Below are positions 21,201-33,300 of a stretch of DNA of 64,000 nucleotides, in pieces. Position 1 is the stretch's first letter, and every line of letters begins with the position of its first letter. The translations under genes were made by a program, and so were the position numbers. The notes beneath the pieces were generated by a model. That model searched no databases, had not been told where the DNA came from, and worked only from the letters and a program-made list of their open reading frames with translations. Origin of the DNA: Drosophila miranda. Lineage: Eukaryota; Arthropoda; Insecta; Diptera; Drosophilidae. Location of the stretch: positions 24,977,718 to 25,041,717 of the forward strand of contig NC_046673.1 in the NCBI RefSeq assembly GCF_003369915.1, given 5' to 3'.

Positions 21201-24200
21201 CACACCGAATGCAACTGCTTGCGCCCCTTGCCTGCCTGTCCGCCCGCCTTATGGCGCTGTGCCATTGAAGAGTGGAGTGCAACAAACTTACTGGAGGGCG
21301 TGCTCTTCGTCTACGTGCCTCTCCCCCCCTCCCGAGTGAGACGTGCCCAACCGTTCACCCGAAACTGGAGCAACGTCCTGCCATTACGAGCTATTAACAC
21401 ACACACTCACGCTCTCACGGCTCTGGGAGCCGGAGAGCACTAGAATTTAACCTTCAATTACAAAATCAATAAGCAAAAGGCGGACCACAACCACACCTCT
21501 ACCTCCGCTTCCACCAACCACCACCTCTACTTGAACCAGCAGCAACAACAACACCATTTTGAGATCTTTAGGCCAGATATGGGAGCTGCTTTTGTCTGTG
21601 GGACCGGGCCGTTGCGTTTTGTTGCTGTTCATTTAATTTCCATTCTTAGATTTTTACATTTTCATATTTTCTGAGAATTTTCATGGCTTTCGGGTGGAGG
21701 GATGGGGGGGGGGGGGGTTGCGTCAGTCACAGCTGCGACTGCAAAAACCGTTTGACAAGTGGGCGGGTTGTGGCAGTGCTACCCCCGACATGCCACGCCT
21801 CCATTGTGCGTTAAATTGTTGTGCAATCTGCGAATTTATTATGTCTCGATTTTACATTCCCCTCCTCCGGAGCATGAGGGAGGACTTGCCTTGGAATTTT
21901 TTTCATTTCAATTTTATGTTTTGCTAACGAGATCATGATGGGACTGGGCTGCTCCAAACAACCATAATGCCAGAGGATACAGACAGACAAATATTTTCTA
22001 TTGAATTCATGCAGAGATCGTATTTGTGTTTTATGGTATATGTGGGAATAATTGATGGATGAGGCGTACCTCATACGCTCACGCACTTTCAGGCGGTGGT
22101 ATTCTGCAGCAGCTTGTATACCATTTTTTTATTAAGATCATTTCAAGTCGGTTGGATCCCGGGGTCGGTCACCATACTCTGTGCGGCTGAGGAAATCATT
22201 TGACAAGCGAGCGAGCTATTAAAAATCCCAGGCACAATCGCCGCGAATTGCGTCTAAGTGCTGTAATTATCTCCTGGCCACATGCGGCGTATACGCAATA
22301 TTTGTCTAGCAGGCATTGGCTTGGCACTTGCTGCTAAGTGGTGCGTGGAGCCCATTCCAGCCCAATACTTGGGTCCAAATAGGAAGGCGCAGCTGGGAAC
22401 ACTCTTAGATGTCATCGCACTGAAAGTACCACGAAATTGGGTCGCTAAACCAAATTTCCAGCGGCTCATTTCTATCATCCATGCCATCTATGCGATAGAG
22501 GGGCCACCAAACTGAGGTTAACACCGGAAGGGGTATGGGGGGGAGGAGTATCACACCTAATCTGAATCCCTGGGTGAGGGTATCCCCATAGTACTTGTCA
22601 TATCTAGCAAGCTGTTAGCGGCTTATATAATTTACCATTCAAGCCAAGCAAAAAACTATTTGGTGCATGGATAATTGTGCAGACTCCCCAATCGGATTGG
22701 TAACTGATAACTGGCCACGCCACTTTCGGTGCAGTTCTCAGTTTCAAAAACTGGACCCCAGTCTGAGCTTGCGACCTGATTTCCCAACCTGTGCCCGAAT
22801 GCCCGAATGCCAGAAACAATTCGCCTCCATAGCTGCTGCTGCTGCGGCTGCGGCTGCGGCTGCTGCCTTTTAATTAAATTAGTTTATTATATTGATATTC
22901 ACATTCTGTGGTACCAACCCACATACACACACAAATATTTTAGGGACAGACTCGACTTGCGGACGCGGATGTGTATACCAAGTAGATTTGGACGTGGGCA
23001 GTGAACGAAACCCTCGCGGCAGCCATACAAACACCAAGCCAGATGATGGCCCAAAAACTTGGATGCGAATTCAGATTCAGCGAATTTCTAATGCCGTGTA
23101 CGTTTGGCAAGAGAAGGGTGTATTGTCATTATGTAGATGCGCAGGACAAATCATAACTAGAGCCACTTTATAGTATCCTGAGGGAAGTATTTGAGGGGTA
23201 TCCCACTGTCGGAACACCCTATTTCTATATAGACTCCCTATATTGTTTTTCTGACCTCGCCTGTGGAAACAGCAGCCGTCTAATTGAGTTGGTTTATTGG
23301 ATGGGCTGGACCCGTGGACGCATGGTCTCGGAAGCCCCCAACATGCAGTCTCCTCTGGCAACTGCCAGAGGGCGGGGGCGTCCGCTCCCTGGGGTTGATG
23401 GACACTGATAGACCCTGGACTATGTCCGTTTCCGTTCCATGGAAACCTTCTTCGAATCTTGATGGCCAAAAGTGCTGAGTTATGGTTGAAACATTTTGGC
23501 GGACTGGGGAGCCGAAGCCGGAGCCCCAGTCTGACCAAAAGCTATGCCCTAATTCGCATATTTCATGTGTACAGCTTCATGTTTTATAAATTATGAATCC
23601 ATTTCCATTTCCAGTTCACCTTAAAATTTTTTGTCCCTTCAGCCCCAAGGGGAGGATGGCTTGCTTATGCATTCATTCACTTTCGTTGAAGACTAAACTC
23701 TTGAGCCGCCTGTAAAGTGAAGACTTCATTGATATTCGCGGTGCGTGAGTCCTGGATCTACTTACAGGTTCTACAGTACAATACAATACAATACATTGTA
23801 TATACATACTATACGAGTACATGCAAATATATACGGCATATATAATAGGTATGTAAGTCGGCTACGGTTCATATATTTGCTTTTCCCTGAGGGCCCTGGA
23901 GAAACTTCCAGCAAAACTCCCTCTTGTTTATTGTTCTTTTGTGGGGTTTGTTTTACCACCTGCAGCGCAGAGCGCGTCTAAATTTGATTTCTGTGTTAAT
24001 TACGAATACGCACTGCGGTGTGGCCCACCGACCCAAAGACGACGCTCATTACAGCCAAACTATGGCCATACTGCGGGCCAGATCTCAGATCTCAGATTGG
24101 GGAAGGGAAGGACAGGTCAGGGGACTGCAGATTAGAGACAGGAGATCCAAAAAGCAATTAATGCACGACGGCCACTGGCAATTTTGACCAAATTTGCCGG

Positions 24201-24598
24201 GGCCAGTTTAGGCCACAATAACAGCGACAAAAGCGACAAGAGTGCCGACGGCACTTGCAACGTGCAGCGTGCAGTTGCACATGGGCATGGGCATGGCTAA
24301 CTGGTTTGCTTGCGAGTCATGTTATAGGCAATTAAGCTCACAATTCTGCAAGCCATTCTGAAAGAGAAATGATTAATCAGAAGGGTATAGAGGTCGACCG
24401 GCTGTGGTCGTATGGCATAAGAACCCGTACGTTATGGCGGCTGCGGCTAGTAGTTGCTGATCAACCCATTAATGATCAAGTGGAAATTTGAGTTGAAACC
24501 ACACGAGTATATCTTGAATTTTTAAGTCTTAAAGTATCTCTTCTTCAACATTCTTCCAGCGTTAAAGGGTATTCATCCTCCGACCCACTACGACATCC

Positions 24599-24645
24599 AC
24601 ACACACACACACACACCCCCCCCCACACACACACACACACACAGA
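24599..24645. repeat. (CA)n microsatellite
   Basis: Two (CA)n tracts separated by a run of C, in intergenic DNA. Confidence 0.9.
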
Positions 24646-25086
24646 CATACCCACAGAGACCGGACGAGGGGGGCTAAAACAAACTATTGCCGGGTGAATG
24701 CGGAGGTGGTCTGGCAACAAACTTGGCAACTCGGACTTGGCAGAAGGAAGAGTCCTGGCTCCCCTCTCTGCTCTCTGTCTGCTGCTGCAGGCCGCTAGAA
24801 GAGTCGCTTCCAGGCCACTTCACTTTATTTACCGTTCCGCTTAGCGCCTTAACAGCATTAAGTGCGACAAACAAGCCCTGTGCCCAAGCCCCAAGTTCCG
24901 AGATCCGAGCAGAGGCAACGAACTCCCTCCCTCTATGTGGTGCGTTCGGATTTGTCGGATGTGGCCCCTTTTTTTTATGGCCAGTTTATTGAAAAGCCAC
25001 TAGCCCACAGAGTCAGAGGCAGCCACCTGCAATGTGCAGCGTGCACCATTCACCTTGCCACAAGCTGATAGAGAGCGTTGCGTAAG

Positions 25087-25133
25087 ATGATGATGATGAT
25101 GAAGATGATGACGATGATGATGACGATAGCGAT
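25087..25133. repeat. (GAT)n microsatellite
   Basis: Interrupted GAT/GAC trinucleotide repeat. It is not within any supported reading frame. Confidence 0.85.
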
Positions 25134-26278
25134 GGTCAGTGGTCATTGGCCAAGTAAGGCTCTGGCTTAGGAGGGGACTGCTCTAGTCAGGAGCGCCACC
25201 CAGCTTCCCACTTGGCCTTCCCGGGAGAGGAAGTGCACGAGCCAAAAGACGCGGAAGCTGTAACCGTTAAAAGCTGAAGCTAAAAGCATTGAAAGCGCTT
25301 AAATTTACTGCCGCACCTTTGCTGTAACTTAAGATGATCGGCGAGAAGTACATACATACATACATATGTATGTACATACATATGTACATATTGTATGAGA
25401 GTGAAAAGATGCGAGGCGAGTTTCAGCGCGGAGGAATGTTTTACGGTAAATGTATTGCTTATTTAAATTTCTTTTAAGCTATACAAAAGCTTACATCTCA
25501 AGATCAAGGTATTCTTAAGTAAATTTTAGATGGTTTTGTAAATATTACGATATCGTGCAATATCGTGCAAACCATAGAAATCGATCAGATTTTATAACAT
25601 TGGCTATATAGCATAGCTCCCATGATACCGACTGGTGGATAAGTGGTTAGAACCAATAACTGTATCGTGAAGTAACAATCTTACGGTAACATTTTGTGTA
25701 GAATGGGTTATTTAGTAAATTTTGAATTCCTCCTACATATTTTGAATTCCAGCGATAGCGCCAAAGGGCATAGGGACAGCACTGCCAGCTGCGAATCAGA
25801 CACGTCATTGTTTACAAACAACAGAGAGCTTTTTTGCCGGCGATTTCGCTACTTCTCTGTCTCTACCATTCCGTTATCTCGTGTGCTTTAGTGTGCAAGC
25901 ATAGGAAAGAGAGCAGCAAAGAGAGGGCGAGAGAACGAGCCTCGTTCTGGCGCCTGCGCCGCAAATGTCAGAATTGCAATCCAAAATGTAAACGAAATTC
26001 AAGTGAAAGCAAAATTAAGGAAAAAATGCTCTGTCAAAAGGCAGGCGGCAAAGCAGAAAAACGACGTCCGACGTCGACCAGCAAAAGCGGCACCAAAGTA
26101 GATAAAACAAAGCACCGAAGGTCTGCCGATCAATCCCCGCCCGCACTCTAAAAGCAGACAAACAAGCAGAGCAAATAAGACGCGGAAAAAGTGGACCAAC
26201 ACACGCATCTTTTCCCGGCCGTTGGCAATTTTGGAAAAGTTGTAGAACACGCTCGGTCCGTGGCATTCCTTTAGTTTA

Positions 26279-26449
26279 CTCAGTGTGTGTTATGAAACGC
26301 GTCGCGCCGCTACGTGCGTGAGTGATTGCAGGTGCAACTGCGAAAGTGCTGGAACCATCAAACTATAATAGCATCATCAAACATTAACCAAAAAAATAAC
26401 TCGAACAGACTTGTTCTGCAGCAGCCTCCGGAGTGTGCTCTTCCCCCAG
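26279..26449 (+). promoter_or_regulatory. Distal promoter and non-coding first exon of the 5'-nucleotidase gene
   Basis: An initiator-like CTCAGTGTG at 26279-26287 is followed by about 170 bases with no used start codon, ending at a good donor (CCCCCAG|GTACGG). It would splice to 27234, where branch-like ACTAAC and TTTGCAG precede the exon holding the start codon at 27384. No TATA box or clear DPE. Assignment to this gene is inferred from position and splice sites. Confidence 0.45.
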
Positions 26450-27383
26450 GTACGGTTTGAGACTCCTCTAGCACCCCCGCCTGCCCTTCGCTACCAGAGG
26501 TATGAAGGAGATGACTCATGCCGTCTCTATTGCTGTTGTTGCTGTTGCTGTTGCTATTCCATGGACACGGGCATATTTTTAGAGCTCTGCCGCCGCGCGT
26601 TCCATTACTTCTTCCCATCGCCCCTGTCGCTGCGGCAGATCGATACACACGCCTAAGAGTGGAAGGTGGGAGACGGATGGCGGCGTCATGTGATTTGTTT
26701 GCCGACCTCTCCTTTACCACACCCCACCCCCATCCCCTTCATAAATTCAATGGTATGGTGAACCTGTTTCTCTTCAATTACGCAGCAAAATGACAGCGAC
26801 AGCAACAGCAACAACGACACCATGAGCAGAGGCGGCAGAAACAGCAGCAGCAGCAACGACGGCGACAAAAAAACGATAAATGAACGTATTACCCGCTGTC
26901 GCAGCCGCTGCCTCTGATGCTGCTGCGGCGGGTGCACGCCATCCAGAAAGCCTTGCCGACTTTCAGGCTGTCAATGTAAATCATTCATCTTGCTCTCACG
27001 CTTTTCGCCTTTCGTTTTTCCGCCTGCTCTGTCCATGTAGGAGAGAGATGCATAGATTGATCTCGAAAATACACACACACATCATCTGCCTGCAGTTGTT
27101 TTAGTTTGCCTCTCACACACACACGCACGCAATCTACAAACAAAAACCACATTATATCCCCCCGATCCACTCTACCCACTCATGCTTACGCCGGAAAATG
27201 GGAAACTTACGCCGTATAACTAACACTTTGCAGTTCCGTCAACTAACAAGAAGCCGAAAAACTAAAGGCACAGCTCCTTCAGTCGAAATTTCTCATTACG
27301 GCGACCTGCTGCTGCGACACATAATCAGTGATAGAAGCATACCGAATTGCAACCGGAGGAGTGCCTATGCCGGCTTAGGCAGG

Positions 27384-30300
27384 ATGCAGGGCACGTCACC
27401 CGAAGATGCTGGCCCGGCGGCCCCCTTCAAGGCGTTCGCCCGGGAGTATTGCGACCTGCCCTACCAAGTAAGTACACAACAGACAGAGACAAAGCGACGC
27501 GAAACACACATCTGCAATGAGGAATACAGAGAACGAATATATCAATCACCTACAGCAAAAACTCATTAAACTTTTGCCAATTATGTTAGGCAGGTCTGTC
27601 TGTCTGTATGTCTGTCAGTCAGGTCCGTCTGTCCGTCCGTCCGTCTGTCCGCTGCCTGTTGTTCTTTGCTCTCCTTTCGTTCTGTTATGGATTTCCTTTG
27701 CTGCATTGCCACCCAGCCATCTCCCTTTTCCCCAAAATCCATGTGTGTGTGTGTGTGTTCGTGTGTGTGTGTGTACACGAGCGTGGAGATTTGAAAGGAA
27801 TTGATTACTATTTCCCCCAACTTTAATTTCAGTGCGACATGAGCGACTCGGCTCCGAACACGCCCGGCCCCAGCTCGGCCCTGCCGAAGAAGTATTACCG
27901 CCATGCGGCCCATAGGTAAGTCCACCCACTTGGGAACTGTTTTGGGGCACCATCCACTCAACTATTGACGGGTTGCTGCAGGTCAGGAATAGGACTTCTG
28001 TGAAAATAAAAGCTCCAGCAATGAAATTTTAAACGTACGAGTGCCTGAAGATTACTAGTGTCAATTGCCTACATACATGTACATACATACATACATATAT
28101 GTATAGTATGTATTTGATCGGTTTTTTTTTCTCGAAGTATTTTACAACATATATGTACATCATATCCCTATCTAACGCTTTTTTTGAAACAGGGAGCTAT
28201 ATTTAAAATATCCCACAATAAAAATCAATTCTAGGGTTTACTTTACGGATATTCCTAAGGAAAAAAATTATTTTTTAGCACAAACAAAAAATTAAGCTCT
28301 AAAATAATGAGCGGTCCCAATCATTTCTCTCGGTGTATTTAAGATTTCTGCAAAGATATGGAGAGAGTACAACAAAAATAAAGACAGAAAGAGAGGGAGA
28401 GAGATCGGACCTATCTTCCATGGTCAATGCCGACGCGAGCGGTTTTCCATAGCTTATCAGCTTATCTCAAATCACCAACAACAAAAACAGCAGCAACAGT
28501 GCGCTGCTAGACAACGACAGCGAACGGGGCGCAAGTTAATCCATACAGAACATAGCAGAAGGCCGGGAACGTACGAGTACGAATACTCGTAGTACGTTCA
28601 CTTGGCAACCTGCTGTTGATAGAGATGCCCACTACTGTGGGCTCAGACTACGGAGTAGCCAGAGGGTATATCAGACAGGCCATTTTGTTTTGTTACAGCT
28701 TTGATTTGGCAATCACAATTTAATTCATAGTGGGGTTTACTCGCAATGGGATGGTCCGTGTGTTGCCAGAGAGTGTTTTTTGTGGGTTTTTGTGGTTTTG
28801 TGGCTTATCACGAAAATATCTTTGACTGGAACGCACTCGTATATACTCAGTACAAAATCTTAATTGCTGTGTACTCAAGTGGGGTATTCACTGCTTCCAA
28901 ATCATTGGTGACCTTTCTTTGGCATTTTTTTTGTTTTTCCTGATTACAATGTTTTGTGACGCTGTGTCCATTATCACCCGGTTTTCCAAGAGGGACCGAC
29001 CAGAGCAGAGTGGGGAAGAGAGCTGTGTGGTAGGGTGGTGCGGAATGGAGGGGCCGTTTGAATGGGGCTTGTTATGGGGCGTCGATGCAGCTTTAAGTGG
29101 GGCGCACTTGAGGCGGTCGAGAGCTAACTGCAGACAGGTACATTTCTGTGTATCTGTATTTCTTTCTTTGTGTGTTCATCTGACATTGACACACGGCAAA
29201 GCAAAGCGTGAGAAAGAGAGAGAGAGAGGTTTTCTGCAACTGAGAAATACATGCATATAACTGAGATGTACATATGCATATATGTACATATGTACATATA
29301 TGTATATGTACACGTAATTGAGTTCTATTTGTAATTTGGAAGATCGCCTTAACGCTTTGAAGTCTGTCCCGATTGAAGGTGTTAAATGAGTGAGTGAGAA
29401 GAGCAGGAGAGAGATAGATGGAGAGAATGAACGACAGTGAAGGTAAATATGCAAATTCCCGATGAAATATTTATGAACGGACTCGGACACGCCTCGAACA
29501 TCAATATTATAATTGGGCGCATAATTAATTTCCATAAATCTATGCGAGTATCTCTCTGTAGAGTGTGTACAGTGAGTGTTGCCATGAAGGACAGGCATGC
29601 CTTAGTATAGGATGGGTTGTCTGCCACAATGAGCTTCTACTGTCTTGACTGAGTGCCTGTGTGGCTGCCCGTCAAAAGGTGTCAACCCGATTTGCATATC
29701 AAAAACACACAAAAACACAGTGAGCGTGCGTGGATCTATGATCCCTCCCCCCCCTCCCCCGCCCCATTAAAGAGCACTGTAACTGGGGGATATCTGTGCA
29801 ACCGAATCTCGTTTCACTCCAAAAATTCCACTTAGCCAAGTCGCGAACCATCCCACGCATCTATGAAACTTGTTGTATTTCATGATTTGTTGAGGAAGGG
29901 AGTCGTGTGGGCAGCATTACCGTATGCAAACACAAATACGCTTATGTATGTATGTGTGAGCACACATTACCATTCCATTTCTTAGTCACTTTCTGCTCTC
30001 GCCAAGCATTTTCTGCCTGACACACTAAAATTTCCATGGTTAGTACCTCGTATGCGTATGCCAGTCGCCACAAGTGAGTGTTCGAGTGCAAGCGTGGCGG
30101 CAAGATAGATACCCTTGCAAAACGATGTACAATAAAATACTATACACAGGGGGTACAGTGAGTGCAGTAAAATGTAAGGTCTGAGTCTCACCAAATAAAT
30201 ACCCTCTGCAAGAGTATGCGTTTATAATGACATCTATACCGTGTGACCGTGACTATCCACAATCTTAGGCCCCGTAGAGCATGCCCGTTCCAAAGTGCGC

Positions 30301-33300
30301 CTTAAATAGGTAGCAAAATGCTTATTTTTTGTTTATTGCATAAAAGGCATCAAAACAACGGGACAGCAACAACAAAGACAACAACAACGAGACGACAAGA
30401 CAGTCGTCGACGTTGACATCGTCAGCAAGAGCGGGGCGCATACAATACAATAGACATGTGGCTAGAGCGGGAGAGCGGACGAGAGAGCGCGCAAAGCTTT
30501 CGGCGCTGCTTCTGCTGTTGCTAAAAGGGAGAGTTAGGTAGTCGGACGGAGAGCGTTTGCGCCAGTTGCTTTGCCAGAGCAAAGGTGTATATTGTATAGG
30601 GTGAGGCATTCTCGAAGAGAGCACTCTCGAATTGGATCTTTTAGTCTTGCCATCTTGCTACAGCTATATTTGAATGTGACACAGAGAGTGAGAGAGTGGG
30701 TATGCCATACCTTAAATGACACACACCTTTTGTATGTGGTGCTCTCTCGCACTCGCTCTGCTGGTACTGGTGCTGTTGGCGGTGCTTGGGTCTGGTGGGG
30801 CCTCTTCCACCGCTTCCTTCCTCCATTTCTATATTGCACTTTCAGTTGAAATTCGAACGTTGACTGAAATTGTTCGCTTTGCCGAAACGCCCCATAACGA
30901 GTCCGAGATATTGTTTTTCCTTTTTGTTTCTGTTATTACTGGAATTGTTCCGATCGTGGTTCGGCCCGTGATAAGCCGACCTCCGACGCCGGACAGTGGG
31001 GAAAACTCTGCCACGCACGAGATCATTCCAAGCCTCTCTTCTCCTCACTCTCTTCCGTTTGTGCCGTCGTGACGTCCGCCACCTGATAAGATCTTTATCG
31101 CTCTTTATCAGGTCTGCCGTCTGCTGCCGCGCACTCTCCTCCCGCACACTCTCTTGCTATCGTATCAGAAGCAGCAGCGACGCCGCGCCGAATTTTTGGT
31201 ATTCTTCTTGAGCACTTCCTGCTCCTCCGTCGGAAAATGCCGCAGCCGAAGCAGCAGAATCATTCCAGTTCCACAATTTCCACACGGGAGCGGACACAAA
31301 CTATTGGGGAGACGGACATGGATCAGTCGGTCTTGAATGGACTGGCGGCGATGGGCCTCGACGGGGTCGCCAGTTTCCATGGCCACAAGCGGGAGCTGGG
31401 TCACAGGTGAGTACTCACTGTCCCTCTCTCTCTCTCTCTCCCTCTCTCTCTCTCCCCCCTCGAATTGAATCATCCAAGTGCTCTTATCTCTCCCTGAGTC
31501 ACTTTTGGGTAACAGTTGTAGAATCTACTATAATGATACCCTGTACAATATTTCTGTTATCAGCCTATCAGCCTTATTCTTCAGTGGATTCATCATCATT
31601 TGGATTTAGTTGGTGATTCTTAGCGGTGATAGGAAGCTGATTCCCATCAGGCACAGAGAATATTTCGTGTCGAAGGCGGAAGGAAAACTCTCCTCCTGTC
31701 GATTGGGCATTTCTTGTTGCATACTTTTGAGCGTGCAGGAAGTGCCACAAGGGTGGCAAGGTGGCCTAGGGAATATTCAGGGGGCGTCTGTTAACAGGCC
31801 CATCGGCTGTTTACACAGTTATGAACATGTCCTTGGCTACAGATAGTACAGATGCCGATGCAGAGATAGAGATATGTATGTACTCGCCCCAAAAGCTGTC
31901 TGGCATTCTGCCTAATTGCAGTCGCTATTTACACCTTTCCCCTCCGAACCCTCAACCTCTTGCACACCTCTTGGGAGGGTTTTCCTCTGTTTTGTTTTTT
32001 TTTGTATTTTGCTCAATTAATGCAAATTTGTGGGGCTTTCAACGTGACATTTGCATTAATGAGTCGCTGCCCCCTAATCTGTGCCTCCAATCAGAACTGA
32101 TTGGCTGCCTTGCCGACGCCTCTTCAACCTCTCAATAATTTCAATCATTGACAGATTGAATTGACATATTTATGCCACAACCACAAACCTCCAACCCCCA
32201 ACCCCTCTTACATAACGGTTTAACTCAGGCGCAAGACGTGACCTGCAGCATGAAGTCTCAATTTTCTCCTCCCTCTGGCACTTTTGAATGCAAACAATGT
32301 CCTCCCTCCTTCCGTTCCGTGGGAACCTGTCTGTGGCAACTTCACCTTTGGGTTGTCTCTCAGAATCAGGATTGTCTTATATCAGAAATATCCTTCCTCT
32401 TCCTCCCTGTTGCAGCACTCTGGGATTGGTGGGTGGGGTCACGTAGTTGGCAACTTTTATTGCGTAGCCGGAAACGGAAACACCGCGAACGTCGACAGGA
32501 GCTCGACATGGAGCGTCGTAGCAGGAGCAGGAGCAGGACCTGGGGCCAGGTTCAACTGCAGCGTCAGCAGCAGCAGAAAAACATAAATGCAATTTGCATT
32601 CCATTGAAATTCACATGAGAAAAATATATTTTAATATTTTTTGTCTGCCTCGGGTCCAACGTCCCCCCATGGACCCTCCTCCAGTGCCACACTGGTATAT
32701 ATATTTATTTATGTTTTATGCAGTTTCCTCTTTAATTGCGGCAACTTTTTCATTTATAATATATTTCGCTGCATGGAAGACCCTTCCTCCTACTTGTGGC
32801 CACCGCCCACAATGGATGGAAGAGAATTACAAACAAGTATCGTGAATAAATTGGCAATTGGAAAATATTCTGCACAAAACTGCTCTAGGACTCACGTGAA
32901 GAATAGCCCTGAAGCCCTTTTTCAGATGATACCTTAGAAAATCGATTTTGGAAACAAACAAACATTTTCCAATTAATGGAACATATGAAAACAACAAAGA
33001 AAAAGAAGAACCGAAACCGAAGTTGAAGTTGAAACTGAAAACACAGAGATCTGAATGGAATACTCGTATCCCTCGATGAAGATTGTAGATGAGATTCCTT
33101 TCTAAAGCTTGCAATTAAATTCTGATTCGCATCTAAATTAATAGGTGATATATAAACATATGTATTTCTCTGACGTTTCCATTCTGGCTGTGTCGTTGTG
33201 TGTGGGCGGGCTGAGCCGCGCCTACTTTTCACCGCCCAAAGCCTGAGGATTATGTTTTGATTAGGAAGAAAAATTATTTGATTAATGAAGAAATAAACAA

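Larger units (their letters stand above)
18272..26279. other. Intergenic, 8 kb, no gene seen
   Basis: I found no frame with a domain, signal peptide or convincing splice pattern. Simple repeats are common: (GGT)n near 18340, GAAGCTTGGAGCTTG-type repeats at 19230-19290, a poly-G run at 21706-21718, GCTGCG repeats at 22830-22862, (CA)n at 24599-24645, (GAT)n at 25087-25133 and CATA/TACATA at 25350-25390. A 77-codon frame at 22282-22515 has somewhat protein-like composition but nothing to identify it. The last kilobase before 26280 is probably promoter-proximal DNA of the nucleotidase gene. Confidence 0.5.

Noticed and set aside
25834-26151. 105-codon plus frame with a Lys/Arg-rich end
   Set aside because: No fitting splice sites; more likely promoter-proximal DNA with GAGA-type repeats.
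27598-27775. GTCC/GTCT and GT runs as a CRISPR-like or regulatory array
   Set aside because: Simple microsatellites without spacers, in an intron of an animal gene.
32172-32618. 148-codon plus frame inside the large intron
   Set aside because: Its phase at possible donors does not fit exon 39953 and the composition looks random apart from an Arg/Ser patch.
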